Of a DNA stretch of 64,000 nt, positions 9,749-21,340 are shown piece by piece; positions within the stretch are counted from its first letter, which is position 1, and every line of letters begins with the position of its first letter. A model generated the notes under the pieces. That model was not told the DNA's origin. It saw nothing but the letters and a program-made list of their open reading frames with translations, and did not search any database. The position numbers and the translations under genes are program-made. This stretch comes from Bemisia tabaci (taxonomy: Eukaryota > Arthropoda > Insecta > Hemiptera > Aleyrodidae), in assembly GCF_918797505.1 (NCBI RefSeq), contig NC_092801.1:27186477-27250476 (forward strand), given 5' to 3'.

Positions 9749-11922
9749 ATTATAGAACACCGAAGTTTGTTGGTTCTTATTAAATATCGAAGATTTCCGG
9801 TTCGTATTGAACATCGAAGTTTCTCAGTTCGTATTGAACACCGAGGTTCTCGGTCAGCTCAGCTAATTTTCGATTCTTGTAACCGGAAACTTTATTAAGT
9901 CACTCGACCCATAACATTTGGCACATCCATTTGGTGTTCAATTTGAACCGAGCGTTTTTTCGCCGTGAATAGCTTCATAATTTCCTAAGTCTTTTAAGTG
10001 GTTTTGTTTAAATATGAACGTTCACGGCTGTATAGGGATGTTAATGGCGCGTGGAAAGAAAATTACGGTAGTGCCAAGGAAAACTGAAAATATTTTATGT
10101 TTTAGCCATCGAAAATTTAGAAGGTTTAAAATTTTTTTTTGTCGATGTTATTTTAGAAATATTGTGACGTTTCTGATCCGCACTTGTTTTCTGTTGCTTT
10201 AATTTTATCCTAATTCTATACAAAAGATCCACTCGTGTCCCATATCGACCCTCAATGCTCTCTCAGTGCCGCCATTTGTGGCACCCTGCAATTCAAACAA
10301 ATTGTTTCTGTGACGAAATATTTCTCGCTAATCGGAAAGCGTTTTTATTACGTGCCCTCCGTTGCGCGTCGTCGTGAGCACTCAAGTCAAATTATCCCAC
10401 AGAGCTGCCAGATCTACCGGTTGATTAACTCAAATCACACTAAATTACGGCATCGGAAATTTGGGACATGTGCACATCGCGGCAACGTTGCACGAGTCAA
10501 ATCAGCCGGACACGAACGAAGCAGGCTGGCGATTCGGCTTTAGCCCACTTCACACTGGACCACACCACCGCACCGCGGTCAGCGAGACTTGGCTTTGAAC
10601 CCGCGAGCTGCGTTGTCAGATTGAGCAAAGAAGTGGGCTTTATCGTAGAATGCAGGCGGTTTTTTTTAATGGACCAAGTGTGTCTGAATTTTCCCTCTGA
10701 AACTACATCAATCGGTTCAGGGATGCCACAGTCAGGAGCACCCGTCCGAATGTGGCGACGGTTCGTATTTGTATTTACGAAGTGTTTCATTGATTATCAC
10801 ATGAGAAATCCTTGGTTTTAGAACAAATCATGAACACATCAGCATGTGAATTCAATAAAACGATCGGTGAATTTTACCAAAAAATCCCATTTCTCGACAT
10901 TTTTTCCCCCTTTCGAAAAATGGATTTATACCTATTTGAACAATTTTATTTTATTTTTTTGCGGTACCATCCTAGAAAATATTTTCAACGATGAGTGAAA
11001 AAACCGAACATTTTACCGAGCGGATTTTCTCCAAGCTAAAAAAAAGGGCAACCATGTGTGATAAGTGACTGGACACCATCATCGCCACAATTTGTGCAGT
11101 CTTGTCAAGAACCTCGCCCCGTAAAACACCAGCAAAAACATCGAACAGCAACCTTAGAATCGAACTTCGATACTTTCAATGCGACGTTACAGATTCCAAT
11201 TAAAATTATCGATATATATCGATATAATCGATCGATGTGGTCAGCGACGGCGGAGACGCGTGAAAATCCGGCTCAAGTACCGTAAACACTAAGCAGAGCC
11301 GCGAATGTGCCCCGGACCGACCGACACTCGAAGAGGCTTCGAGAGCTATCGTATGGTAAAGAACCACGCTCGAACGTATGTTTCAATTCTTTAGATAAGT
11401 GGTTTTTGACAGAGGCTGGACGGGCTTCAAGAGTCGTCGCTCGGTTAATTGCGAAAACCGCGTTTTCACGTGCAGTTCCTATGGGAGATGAGTGGTTTTC
11501 GGCGGATGTGGTCAAGAGTGCGTGATGGATCTAATAGATTTCCGACGGCAAGCGAGGAAAATTCATGCATAATTTAATGCGCACAATGGGAGTGCCGCGA
11601 GATAAACCGCAGGATCGCGTAGAAGTGGGTGTCGGACTGTGTCGGAGAAAATGGACATGATGGTTGACACATGGCCGAGTCAGTTGATCGTTGGTTGGTA
11701 GCGTGTTTCGGAGTGTTTCGAGGAAGGAATTATGTATGCATTTTATAAAATTTATCGTCGCGTCGGAGGCCGCGGTGGTGGACGGAGAGAGGGGGGGGGG
11801 GGCGCCCCACCTCTCGGGCCCAAAAAGGGAAAAAAGGGGAAAGAGGGAGAGGAAAAATGTGCTCCTGAAAATTTACCCGTATGCCAAGACCAAAATAAGC
11901 TTACGCCAAAAGAGGTACTGTT
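9749..11922. other. Unassigned 2.2-kb stretch
   Basis: No exon, RNA or repeat copy is supported. Minor items are a short repetition of TATTGAACATCGAAGTTTCT near 9790-9845, an ATCGATATATATCGATATAA palindrome near 11206, and a G run near 11790. Short ORFs at 10468-10821 and 11273-11525 have no recognisable domain. Confidence 0.4.
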
Positions 11923-12150
11923 CACTGGAAAAAAAACACATTGTATCTAGAGTCCAGACTCTTAAAAACATTGGCAAGAAAAAGTACTCTTGATTCAATC
12001 AGAATCTAGCTTAAATCAAGAACCAAGCCTCTTAATTTAAGCGGATTTTGTTTTGATTCAAGCAAAAATCCGTTTGAATCAAGAGTAATTTTTCTTGTCA
12101 ATATTTTCAAGAGTCTGGACTCTAGGTCCAATGTGTTTTTTTTTCCTGTG
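11923..12150. mobile_element. Family C hairpin MITE, copy 1
   Basis: CACTGGAAAAAAAACACATT runs into TCTAGAGTCCAGACTCTT and is mirrored at the right by AAGAGTCTGGACTCTAGGTC and a T run with CCTGTG. The whole 228 bp folds on itself, with short AAGAACCAAGCC/GATTTTGTTTTG centres. Seven copies are in the window. Confidence 0.85.
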
Positions 12151-12920
12151 TTCGTCAATTATCAACTTCCAAATATTACACAAATTACATGCTAATCCTG
12201 CTTAAAATGGGTCTGTTGTACGGTAGAGATACAGCTAACTGAATACACTTTTTAAGGGAAAATTACATTCCAACCTCTAAGGTCCTTACGATGACGACCC
12301 TTGAGACACCAGGTACTTTTCCCTTTTCTAACATTTACCTACGTTAAAAGTTGGACGAAAATAATCCGATCATTGGACAGATAATTATAGGACAAAATAA
12401 TAAAGAGGATTAAGACAATTAGGTCAAATTGTCTTTTGGTTGGTTAGGTCTTTTGGGCCAAATGTTCTGTCTACTTGGCACAAATGTAAAATGGACCAAA
12501 AAGATATTGGACACAAAAACATCGGACAAAGTTTCCTATATTCTCCAGGAGCTAATGTCCATTTTTGGGCAATTTTCAAGGCGTCCGTGAATTTCCTTGT
12601 AAGTTCCTGGAATGCCTCGAATATATTTTTGGTATTCCTTGAATAGTCTCCAATTTTTCCGTCACTCCTCTAAAGTCTCTAAAGAGGTTACGGCGGCAAC
12701 ACCGCATCTTATTCAACCCATTTCCGATCGTTTTTCCGCACCGCGGGTTAAAAACGACTCCCTTACACATTCCAGAAAGTAATTTGACTCCCCTCCCATC
12801 CTTCCTTACGAGATTTTTATCGGGAAACATGGACTCATCAAGAAAAGCACTCAGTCAGAGTGATTCGCGAGAAACGCGATCGAACCTTAGGCGAGACGCA
12901 GGAAGTAGGAGGTTGGGTTA
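12151..12920. other. Unassigned stretch
   Basis: It contains AAAATGGACCAAAAAGATAT and GGACAAA-like words around 12350-12530 but no gene or recurring element that I can support. Confidence 0.4.
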
Positions 12921-13046
12921 GGTTAAAACGCCGTATCAACATTTGAGCGTTGCCAATTTTCTGGCAGAATTTTGTCTTTTCGGGAAGTTAAATGAATCTT
13001 TTAATCCGTAATTATCAGATCCCGAAGATCTAATTGCGAGTAGAAT

Positions 13047-13544
13047 GGAGATGTTGCATGTGTGAATTTGCGATTTGACTCTTGATTCTTATGTAAAAGT
13101 TCGCGAGAAACACGTGTGGCCACTGGTTGTCTCTGAAATCTTCTCCCAAGCTCAAAAAAAGCTCTCAAGTTGAAGCCAAAATGGAGGGAATATCCCACGC
13201 TATTCTGAGAGTCCACCTCTATATCAAAACGAATTCTCCATGCAAAGATAGGGAGCAAATAGATTGACAGGGCTGCCACTTCATTTGGGGACTCTAAAAC
13301 TGAAAACACGGCATCACTGCTAATGTATTTGCTCCCTATCTTTGCATGGAGAGTTTGTCTTGATGTAGAGGTGGACTCTCAGGATAGCGTGGGATATCCC
13401 CTCCATTTTGGCCTCAACTTGAGAGCTTTCTTTGAGCTTGGGAGATACTTTTAAAGAAAACCAGCGGCACCATCGTGTTTCTCGCAAACTTTTACATAAG
13501 AATCAACGGTCTAATCGCAAATTCCTCACGCATGCAACATCTCC
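13047..13544. mobile_element. Foldback element D, copy 2
   Basis: GGAGATGTTGCATGTGTGAA at the left is mirrored at the right by GCATGCAACATCTCC. Both arms contain GATAGGGAGCAAATA-type words. It is flanked on both sides by a 36-bp direct repeat with two mismatches (13011-13046 and 13545-13580), which is far longer than a normal transposon target duplication. Confidence 0.85.
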
Positions 13545-13586
13545 ATTATCAGGTCCCGAAGATCAAATTGCGAGTAGAATTCATAA

Positions 13587-13606
13587 AAAAAAAAAAAAAA
13601 AAAAAC
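13587..13606. repeat. Poly(A) run
   Basis: About 20 adenines follow the right flanking repeat of D copy 2. Possible retroposed tail or simple repeat. Confidence 0.6.
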
Positions 13607-14158
13607 TGGCTGATGTATACAGATAACTATATGTATAGTACCCAGGGACTATTTTTGAAGAGAAAACGTTTTGCGTAGTTTTTAAATTCGTACCTTGTCT
13701 GAGCCTCATTCGTGAAAATTTAAGGAAATTTAGCAACGTTCTAAGGCTCATACGCCGTTCCTCCTTAGCGCGTCCGAGACGAAGAGGTTGGATTAATTAA
13801 TACCTCATTCTGTCGTCGCGTCGCCTCAAAACATCATTCTTCGTTTCAGCGCCACGTCCTACGAGATGATTAATAACTCAAAATCCTCGGCGCAAGTCGA
13901 TGCCGCGAAACAAAAACTCTTACACTTTCACTCGCTAAGATCAATCATTTTTTTTTTTTTTGGATTATTCGGTTGTGACCCATCGATCATCCGACGTCTG
14001 AAAAATGCGCGCAGAGTGCATTTGCACTTAATGTGAAAGCTTTCGTAGCTTTCGCGGAATTCGATTTTCTCGCTCTGTTTTGCCTCGCTTCCCGGTGGAG
14101 TGGATTGAGGGTAGAATTGCGTCGTGTTTGTGACTGAGTGTTGGTGATGGGATAACGA

Positions 14159-14693
14159 TGGACCACTAGACAAGGTACGAATTTCAGCATTCTAATACAT
14201 GTTTCTTAGCTAAAACTTCACGTAAAATACAACGCGCACAACGAAAATTACCGAAATCAACTCCTTCTAAAGATATTTAATGATTCTTGATGCCTGAATT
14301 CAAACCACCCGCTCATGAAATCTCAATGCTCTGCGTGATTCACATCGTGCGCTAAACGTTATCATGACAGTCTCTGCGATATACGAATCTGGCAACCTCA
14401 ATCTTGACGCTTTGGCTCAGCTGTAGCAAATTGCTTATAGTTTGAACAACATATGGTGGGAAATGAACATTACTCGATTGAGAAGCTTGTTGAAACCGTT
14501 GTAGTGCGCGATTTGACTCACGTAGAGCTTTAAGTTTTTTGTGAGCGGGCAGTTCAAATTCCTCGTAACCAATGTGAAATAAAAACGTCAATATCTTCGT
14601 TTGGAGTTGGTTTCAGTAACTTCCGTTGCGCGAAATTCTGGTTAAGAAACATGTTTCAGAATGCTTAAATTCATGCCTTGTCTAGTGATCCAT
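14159..14693. mobile_element. Family G element, copy 1
   Basis: GGACCACTAGACAAGGTACG at the left is mirrored by TGCCTTGTCTAGTGATCC at the right. Pairing continues inside (ATACATGTTTCTTAG against GAAACATGTTTCAGA). Length is about 535 bp with no ORF of note. Relatives lie at 32259 and, decayed, at 60668 in the last FAM110 intron. Confidence 0.8.
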
Positions 14694-15092
14694 TCCTCGC
14701 ACAAATTTTGAAGTGAGAGAGAGTGAAAAATTGTACTACAGAGGCTGAAAAGGTATTCGCGACGATCCTTGATCGGTTTTCATCAGAGTACCTTTATAGA
14801 GAGGGTATGGACAACTTGATGTATGTAGCTTTTAAGGCCCGAAAGGGCGACAACGTGTAAAACGAAAGTCACTGGAAAAGTGCCGCTGCCAACCTATGCA
14901 TTTGAAAGATTGATCAATACGACCGACAGCGCATTGTAAACAAGCGTCTTTAAGGATTGAGACTTAATGGAAATTGAGAAAATTTATGCGAAATCAAAGT
15001 TTAATACGTACTTTTACAATTTTTGATCACTTATGAAACGACGGGTGGTAAGAATTATGAAAATTAGTACCACTGGATAATTCGAGTTCATA

Positions 15093-16238
15093 CACTGAAA
15101 AAAGTGCCTTGTTCGAGAAACAAGGATTCTAGTCCCCCAGACAAGACCGTCTTGTTATATTTGATCCACAAGGCATTCTTGTTCGTGGGACCCATACAGT
15201 CTTGTTTAGGGAACAAGACTTCCTTGTTGCATAAGTCAAAAGTCTAGTCACGGTAACAAAATTGTCTAGTTCTGGGAACAAGACTTGTCTTGTCAGAGTA
15301 TTCGGAAGAAATTAAAATTGCAAAAAAAATGTCACAAATTTATATTAATTGCACGATTTGTACGAAAATATATGTGCTCTCTACTTCCTTCACTCCTCTT
15401 ACACCAGAACCGTCTTATCCGACCTTTCAAATTTTACCGGCCTGATCGGGATTTGAACGCGGGACCACCCGACAACGGGCCGAGTGTTCTACTGACCGAG
15501 CTATCAGAGCTAGTTATTTGAGGAGCCGAATTTTAAGTATAAGTACAGCCCACAGAATTACTTTTTCATATTGTTGCTATCTTAAGTCTGTGGAATGCGT
15601 AGAGCATCAATTTGTTTGGTTTTTTTTCTTTTTTACCATTTACCGTTTACGAAAAGGAATTTACATTCTACATCAGATAAAAATGGACAATTTAGGCCGA
15701 AAAAATGTGTTTCTTCAAGCAACGATGTTTCCTTTGTTCCGTGTTTATGATTCTAATTTTTATTTTTATTTTATATCATGATAATAATTAATAATATATA
15801 AATAAATCAAACGTTAAAAAAATAATTATATAATTAGATACATTTGCTTTTAAAACCTTACGCATGAGCGATTTATTTTTAAAAAGAATTATAAACTTAT
15901 TGTTTTTACCTTGTCATTAAACACCCAGAAAAATTTTCGGGGAACAATTATTGAGCGTAGTTCTTAAAATACTCTTTCAAAATATATAAAATAATACGCT
16001 CTCTTTGAATTTGACCATTACTCGCGGTGAGTAGAGAATCTTGTCACAGTGACAAGACTATCGAGTCCGGTGGCTCAGAAACCTAGCATATAAAACAAGA
16101 CTGGTCTTGTTGCATTAACAAACGGGTGTTGTTTCCCAAACAAACTGAGTTGTTTGACAGACTAAAAGTCTTGTTCCTGAGACAAGGCAGGTTTAACAAG
16201 TTTATCTTGTCTCTACGGCTCTATTATTTTTTTCAGTG
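15093..16238. mobile_element. Element Q, 1.15 kb, CACTGAAAAAA ends
   Basis: CACTGAAAAAAGTGCCTTGT at the left and TTTTTTTCAGTG at the right, each bordered by TA. The outer 200 bp on each side are dense in CAAGACT and CTTGTT words. The AT-rich middle holds a tRNA-like sequence and no transposase. Confidence 0.7.
15442..15512 (-). tRNA. tRNA-like sequence inside element Q (probably a tRNA-derived relic)
   Basis: Read on the minus strand, TAGCTCGGTCAGTAG (15489-15503) fits an internal promoter A box and D arm. GCGTTCAAATCCC (15448-15460) fits a B box and T loop, at tRNA-like spacing. Five of seven acceptor positions could pair, but the T stem and anticodon stem are poor, so a functional tRNA is unlikely; a SINE head or pseudo-tRNA is the better reading. 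Confidence 0.4.
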
Positions 16239-16340
16239 TAGGTTGTCAGCCCTTTTGAGCCCCAAGAGCTACATGACCTGATCAAACCTAACCTCCTTTT
16301 CGAGTTGTCCATACTGTCCCCGTCCCCCATAAAGGTACTC

Positions 16341-16773
16341 TTCATAAAGCAGGGCTAAGGAAGTAAAAGAGAATAGGCTGGGATTTTTTTTCATGTTTTT
16401 TTAACCGGCCGGAACATCCCCAGAAATTCAGCGACAGTTAATATAGAATGAATTCCTTCTGGTGTAAATCCGCTTGCCTTAAAAAGAAGCGTCCTGAAAG
16501 AATGCCGGATGTAACTTGGGAGATGCGCTCTGAACGCATCGCAAATAATCCAGCAGGGAAAAACCACTCGATAGAGAAAGAAGACGAAAAAAAGTCGAGA
16601 GTTTAGATGTAAAAACAGCCAAGAGTTGAGATGCAAAAAAAGTCAAGAGTCAGCGTGTGGTAAGTGGTTATTGATAAGTGACACTGATTCCGCGAACGGG
16701 GTTAATTGATTCGGCGAGCTCCCAATTAACGCGCCGCACGCTGCATCGCTGCAATCAGTGGCGCGGCGTGCTT
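16341..16773. other. Unassigned stretch
   Basis: It has repeated TAAGAGTTTAGATG/CAAGAGTTGAGATG words near 16600 and a GC-rich GCGCCGCACGCTGC patch before the family F array. No gene recognised. Confidence 0.4.
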
Positions 16774-16999
16774 TGCGATGTATCGATTGATCTACCATTC
16801 AAACCGATGCAAAAGGATCGATCAACAGGGTGTTTGCAACGATCACCGTAATAATCGATTCTTTGCCATAGCTTCAAATGGAGAAATATCGGATGGGGAG
16901 AAAGATCGATAGATAGGGGTTTCGCAACGAACAATTTAATAATCGATTCTTTAGTATTGCTTTAAATGGGAAAATATCGATAATCGATCATTCACGCCT
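16774..16999 (+). repeat. Family F, two units
   Basis: GATGTATCGATTGATCTACC, AATAATCGATTCTTTGCCAT and ATATCGATAATCGATCATTC recur as in the other F arrays. Confidence 0.75.
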
Positions 17000-17340
17000 T
17001 GCCGCATTTGCTGCAAGTGATCGGCGATCAGTGAGAACTCACGGCACTTCTCTAACGTGTCAATTGAAATCGAGAAAATTCCTCGTAGTTTTTGGTATGG
17101 AAAAGGAAAAAATGAAAGAAAAAAAATTAAGAAAATCGGTATTCTTAACTGAGATCATGGCAAAACAGTTACATACAGTTAAATAGGGTAATACAGTTAA
17201 AATACAGCGGGAATACAGTTAAATTACCGAGAATTCTCGGTAAGTAAAACCATAGGACAGACTTGTAGCATGCAGATCGCTGGTTTGAAATAAAGGAAAA
17301 TATTATTTTTATCATGATGCTCAATTGCTTATCAGTCCTA

Positions 17341-17590
17341 CTGTGCCAAGAAAAAACGCCGTATGAAAATTCCATAGCTGCCCAATTTCCCCAGATAAAA
17401 CACGTATTCTCGAGTAAAATTATGAATATTCTTCCTAGAAATTTTCAAATATTTTCAATTTAATTACGAACGAAAAAGTCTGAAAAATTAGAAGAGGAAT
17501 ATTTACAACATTTCCAATGAAATCGCATTTTATCAAAGGAAATTTGGCAACGCTTGAAGGTTCATACGGCGTTTTTCCTTAGTACGGCAG
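17341..17590. mobile_element. Family A element, complete copy
   Basis: CTGTGCCAAGAAAAAACGCC is mirrored by GGCGTTTTTCCTTAGTACGG, with TTGCCCAATTTCC-type and AATTTGGCAACGC pairing inside. It is 250 bp with no insertion. Confidence 0.8.
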
Positions 17591-18123
17591 AGTAGCTGCA
17601 TTATTACCAATATGATCGAAGAATTGAAAGATCGTTTTCGTTTCGATTCATCGCATAACTCGCGCGGCTGATTGGAAGACGAATCAGAAAATCCATCACC
17701 TCTAATTTTGAAGAGCAAACTAATTAATGACAAACGCAGTGAAAATCAGTCCACGGTCAACTGATCGAGCCGGATAACGCTGATTGTGAGAAAGCAAGCA
17801 TCGAGAGTACAGCGACAGGCTCCGAACTACGACAGTAATTTTCCCGGAAAAATTAATTAAGTAATGACAAACATAATACTTCAGATCGAAAAAAAATATC
17901 ATCGCACTGAAATCCCTCGATTTCTCCACGTGTTTCAAGATTGACCAGATCTTCAGAATTTTATCGCTCGGAATGGACCACTAGAGGAAGTAATCATATT
18001 TTAGGAGTGAAGATAAATTTTGTTTAGATGATCTGTTTATATTTGCAAGGTGAACAAAGTTGCACAATCCAAGCGACATTGGAATGCTCCTGGTTCCTTT
18101 TTGCAAAATGCAATCCATGTATA

Positions 18124-19016
18124 GATCGTATTCGATACATCAAATGGGCCTGTTGCAAACTTTTGCTAGAGCAAAACTAAGAGTTGTTTCCTGCAGATAA
18201 TGCCTCAAAAATCACGATGAGCGCATCGGCAAAGTCTGAAATGCACTCATAACTTCACAATCTGCGTAAGAAATTTGCGGTTTTTTGAGCTTCCCGCTTC
18301 GAAAACGATACTACGGTACAGGTGAACATTTTGTTAGAGGAGTCGTTCCATTAGCGACAATACTCATCATGGCCGACGCCAGTCCGCCAAAACACCTGTG
18401 ATGGGACGAGATAACACTTGAACAGGATTAAACCATATAACAATCGGCGTGTTTACGTTCATATTTTCCTCGCCCGCCTAATTGACCTTGAACTCTCCTC
18501 GAATTACGCGAGGAACTGCGCAAGCGTCGGCCATGATGAATATTGCCGACGATGGAGCGACTCCTCTAACAAAATGTTCACCTGTGCAGTAGTATCGTTT
18601 TTGAAGCGGGAAGCTCAAAATGACGCAAATTTCTTACGCAGATTGTGAATTTATGAGTGCATTTCAGACTTTGCCGATGCGCTCATCGTGATTTTTGAGG
18701 CATTATCTATAGGAAACAACTCTTCATTCTGCTCTAGCAAAAGTTTGCAACAGGCCCATTGGTGAGATTGTATCGATATCGATTGGTTCAAAGCATAAAC
18801 ATAGCCTCAAAAGTAAATTCAGAAATCTGAGAGAATGGATCTTTTGTAACAGATTTTTTATTCTTTTGAGTACCAAATGCCAATGCAAGGTGAAATTGTG
18901 AGGAAATTCCTCATTTTCAGTTTTTCCAACTTAAATCCTTTAAGTTTGGTTTGAGGTTATGTTCTATTGTTTTGAACCAAACGATACATCGAACCGTTAT
19001 CGAATACGGTCTATTC
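18124..19016 (-). mobile_element. Family I element interrupted by palindrome Y
   Basis: GATCGTATTCGATACATCAA begins it and ATCGAATACGGTCTATT ends it, matching the uninterrupted copies at 38893 and 41666 (about 275 bp) in reverse. The guest at 18145-18758 lies near one end. Confidence 0.8.
18145..18758. mobile_element. 614-bp palindromic element Y
   Basis: TGGGCCTGTTGCAAACTTTT is mirrored by AAAAGTTTGCAACAGGCCCA. Arms of about 230 bp pair nearly throughout (CATTTTGTTAGAGGAGTCG against CGACTCCTCTAACAAAATG), with a centre of about 110 bp around 18370-18530. Only one copy is seen in the window. A short ORF spanning the centre (18418-18648) is not convincing. Confidence 0.85.
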
Positions 19017-19496
19017 CTCATGATTGGGTTTGTTTACATTGGGTCATCTTTGGAGCTCCATGATAACCTAAAACTGATGAACCAATCAGAGAGCGGCACA
19101 GAGATGGTAATATTCTCCTTTATTTAGGCATACTCTAAGCAAAAGGAAGGGAAGGGGGTCGAAGGAATATTGCAGACCCCCTCGATTAAAACACACATAT
19201 CAGGAATTCTATATTCGACATTCAACCCCGACCGTGGCTCAATCTGCAACTGCATAATTAACCGACCCTGTTCCTTGTCGGTCGATTCCATTCCGGCTCC
19301 GGCATCAACGTCACAACTTTTCAATCGGATTCTCTCGTGTCGGGCACTTCAGGAGCAGCCGAGGTCAACGTCAATTTCAACCTTATCGCTAACCCGGAAT
19401 ATTTGATTCGATCGTTCCGAGGCTATCGGCCAATCTGGAATCGCATAATTGATTCTCAGAGTGTCTGCAGATCTGGAAACCGAGGAATGGTGTGAA

Positions 19497-19627
19497 ATAT
19501 GAACGTATTTCTGTCAAACGGAACAATGTGCATTAAGACATGAGCCCTAAGACCCATAAGAATATATGCATAACAGGGCTCACGTCATGATGCACATAGT
19601 TCCGTTTGGCAGAAATTCGTCCATATG
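19497..19627. mobile_element. 130-bp palindrome, copy 1 of 2
   Basis: GTATTTCTGTCAAACGGAAC is mirrored by GTTCCGTTTGGCAGAAATTC around a GACCCATAAGAATATATGC centre. A second copy is at 41362-41494. Confidence 0.8.
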
Positions 19628-19635
19628 AGACTAGG

Positions 19636-19924
19636 CAGGGTGTCTACAAGTCCGAAATTTCCGGAAAGTCCGGAAATAGTACTGATGTTTAAAATGCGGC
19701 CTGGAAGGACTGAAAACGTGCGGAAATTTTGCAAGAAGGGCCGGATTTTTTTCATTTTTGTCGCAATTTGAGCGGGAAATTCAAATTTTTGAAAATTTTC
19801 GAATTTCGTCTGTCGGAGGTACTGAAGAGTACTGCACTTTTCTGTTGAGGAGGCATTGAATTTCTTGGGAATGTACTGAAAAAGTACCGTAAAAGAACTG
19901 ATTTTTGGCCAGCCTGTTTAAGAG
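19636..19924 (+). mobile_element. Family E element
   Basis: It begins CAGGGTGTCTACAAGTCCG, has GTCCGGAAATAGTACTGAT and ends near GGCCAGCCTGTTTAAGA, like the 2386 copy, but its right terminus is eroded. Confidence 0.75.
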
Positions 19925-20001
19925 GGGAATCAGGTGCGATCTATGGATTTTTGGAACCCGCTATCCCTGTCAGCTCATTCAATTCGTGTAGCAACGTCAT
20001 C

Positions 20002-20254
20002 CTGCCGTGCTACGGGAAAACGCCGTATTTATCTCCGGGCGTTGCCAATTTTCCCTTGGTATATTACGAATTTTCGGGAAAATTTTTAGGTATTTTTCCT
20101 TCAATTTTTCATTTAATTTTGTTCGCAATTTCACCTTAAGTTCCTGAAAATTTCAAGGAAAAATATTCCTAACTTCCTTCGAAAAAAACCATTTTCTGAG
20201 AGGAAATTTTGCAACGATCGAATGTACATACGGCGTTTTTCCTTAGCACGGCAG
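20002..20254. mobile_element. Family A element, complete copy
   Basis: CTGCCGTGCTACGGGAAAAC is mirrored by GTTTTTCCTTAGCACGGCAG. It is 253 bp, uninterrupted. Confidence 0.85.
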
Positions 20255-20679
20255 CATAGGTTCCGATCCGATTTTCCCGTGTCGGGTAATTTCAGGTCGA
20301 AAATCAATTCCAGCCTTATCGTCGCCCTGGAATATTCGATTTGATCGCTCCGGCTGACGGCCAATCTGGAACTGCATAATTAATTCCGCCCCTTCCCCCA
20401 CCCCTCCACCGCGAGGGGGTGGGGGGGTGTATTTATGGGGCGCGGGGTGGGAGGGGATAGTAGAGGAAGATAGAGGGGAAGATGCTCCGGTGTCAGCTCG
20501 CTGTGTGAGATGTTCCCGGGACGACCTTCCCATGCTCCCGATGTCGGGATGTTTATGCGCGCATCGCACTATCCTCCCGTTGTTGTCGTTTTCCCAAGAG
20601 CTGACACCGATATCCAGAGCGGATGCCGGGTCTCAGGCTGTGTTTATGAGGGATTTAGCGCGAGCTGGTTCAGTTTAGA
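20255..20679. other. Unassigned GC-rich stretch
   Basis: GAGGGGGTGGGGGGGTG near 20410 gives the ORFs on both strands their glycine and proline bias. It includes a short segment (CAATCTGGAACTGCATAATT) related to about 19240, so 19200-19460 and 20280-20390 share an old repeat. No gene recognised. Confidence 0.4.
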
Positions 20680-21340
20680 GCACCTTTAAAGGGAATGTAT
20701 AGACAACTCGAAAATTTGGAGGATAGGTTTGATCAGGGCATGCAGCTCTTGGGACCCGAAAGGCCTACAAACCAATGTATGGACTCGAGTGGAGATGTTG
20801 CATGTGTGAGGAATTCGCGATTTGACAATTTATTCTTTTGTAAAAGTTCGCGAGAAACACGATGGTCCCACTGGTTTCCTCTGAAATCAATTCCCAAGCT
20901 CAAAAATAGCTCTCACGTTGAGGCCAAAATGAAGGGGATATCCCGCGCTATCCTGAGAGTCCACCTCTATATCAAAACAAACTCTCCATGCAACGATAGG
21001 GAGCAAATGCATTGACAGGGCAGCAACTTTAGCTGGGGACTCTAAAATTGAAAACACGACAACCTTGCTAATGTATTTACTTCCTATCTTTGCATGGAGA
21101 GTTTGTCTTGATGTAGAGGTGGACTCACAGGATAGCGTGGGATATCCCGTCCATTGCAGCCTCAACTTTGTGAGCGTTTTTTGAGCTTGGGAGTTGATTT
21201 CAGAGAAAATCAGTGGGGCCATCGTGTTTCTCGCGAACTTTTACATAAGAATCAACAGTCAAATCGCAAATTTCTCACAATGCAACATCTCCATTTTACT
21301 ACCCGTCGTTTCATAACTGATCAAAAATAATAAAAGCATG
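20680..21340. mobile_element. Family J remnant interrupted by foldback D
   Basis: GAGCACCTTTAAAGGGAATG and GGACCCGAAAGGCC resemble the left part of J at 14785. After D copy 3 the text TACTACCCGTCGTTTCATAA resembles inner J sequence near 15030 in reverse. The ends are lost. Confidence 0.55.
20791..21292. mobile_element. Foldback element D, copy 3
   Basis: GGAGATGTTGCATGTGTGAG is mirrored by TCACAATGCAACATCTCC, with the same arms and centre as the other D copies. The length is 502 bp. Confidence 0.85.

Larger units (their letters stand above)
12921..13772. mobile_element. Decayed family A element split by foldback D
   Basis: The left end is GGTTAAAACGCCGTATCAAC and the right end TACGCCGTTCCTCCTTAGCG. 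Between them sit D copy 2 and its unusually long flanking duplication. Confidence 0.65.
14785..16340. mobile_element. Family J element carrying nested element Q
   Basis: AGAGTACCTTTATAGAGAGG at the left is mirrored by a right end GTCCATACTGTCCCC...AAAGGTACTCTT. Without the Q insertion the element is about 410 bp, like the J copies at 33568 and 53595. Confidence 0.7.

Noticed and set aside
10468..10821. Possible gene or tRNA around 10540-10640
   Set aside because: A B-box-like GGGTTCAAAGCC exists on the minus strand, but no A box at tRNA spacing and no cloverleaf pairing.
18418..18648. ORF across the centre of palindrome Y
   Set aside because: Half of it lies in a palindromic arm, which gives spurious frames; no transposase-like motif.
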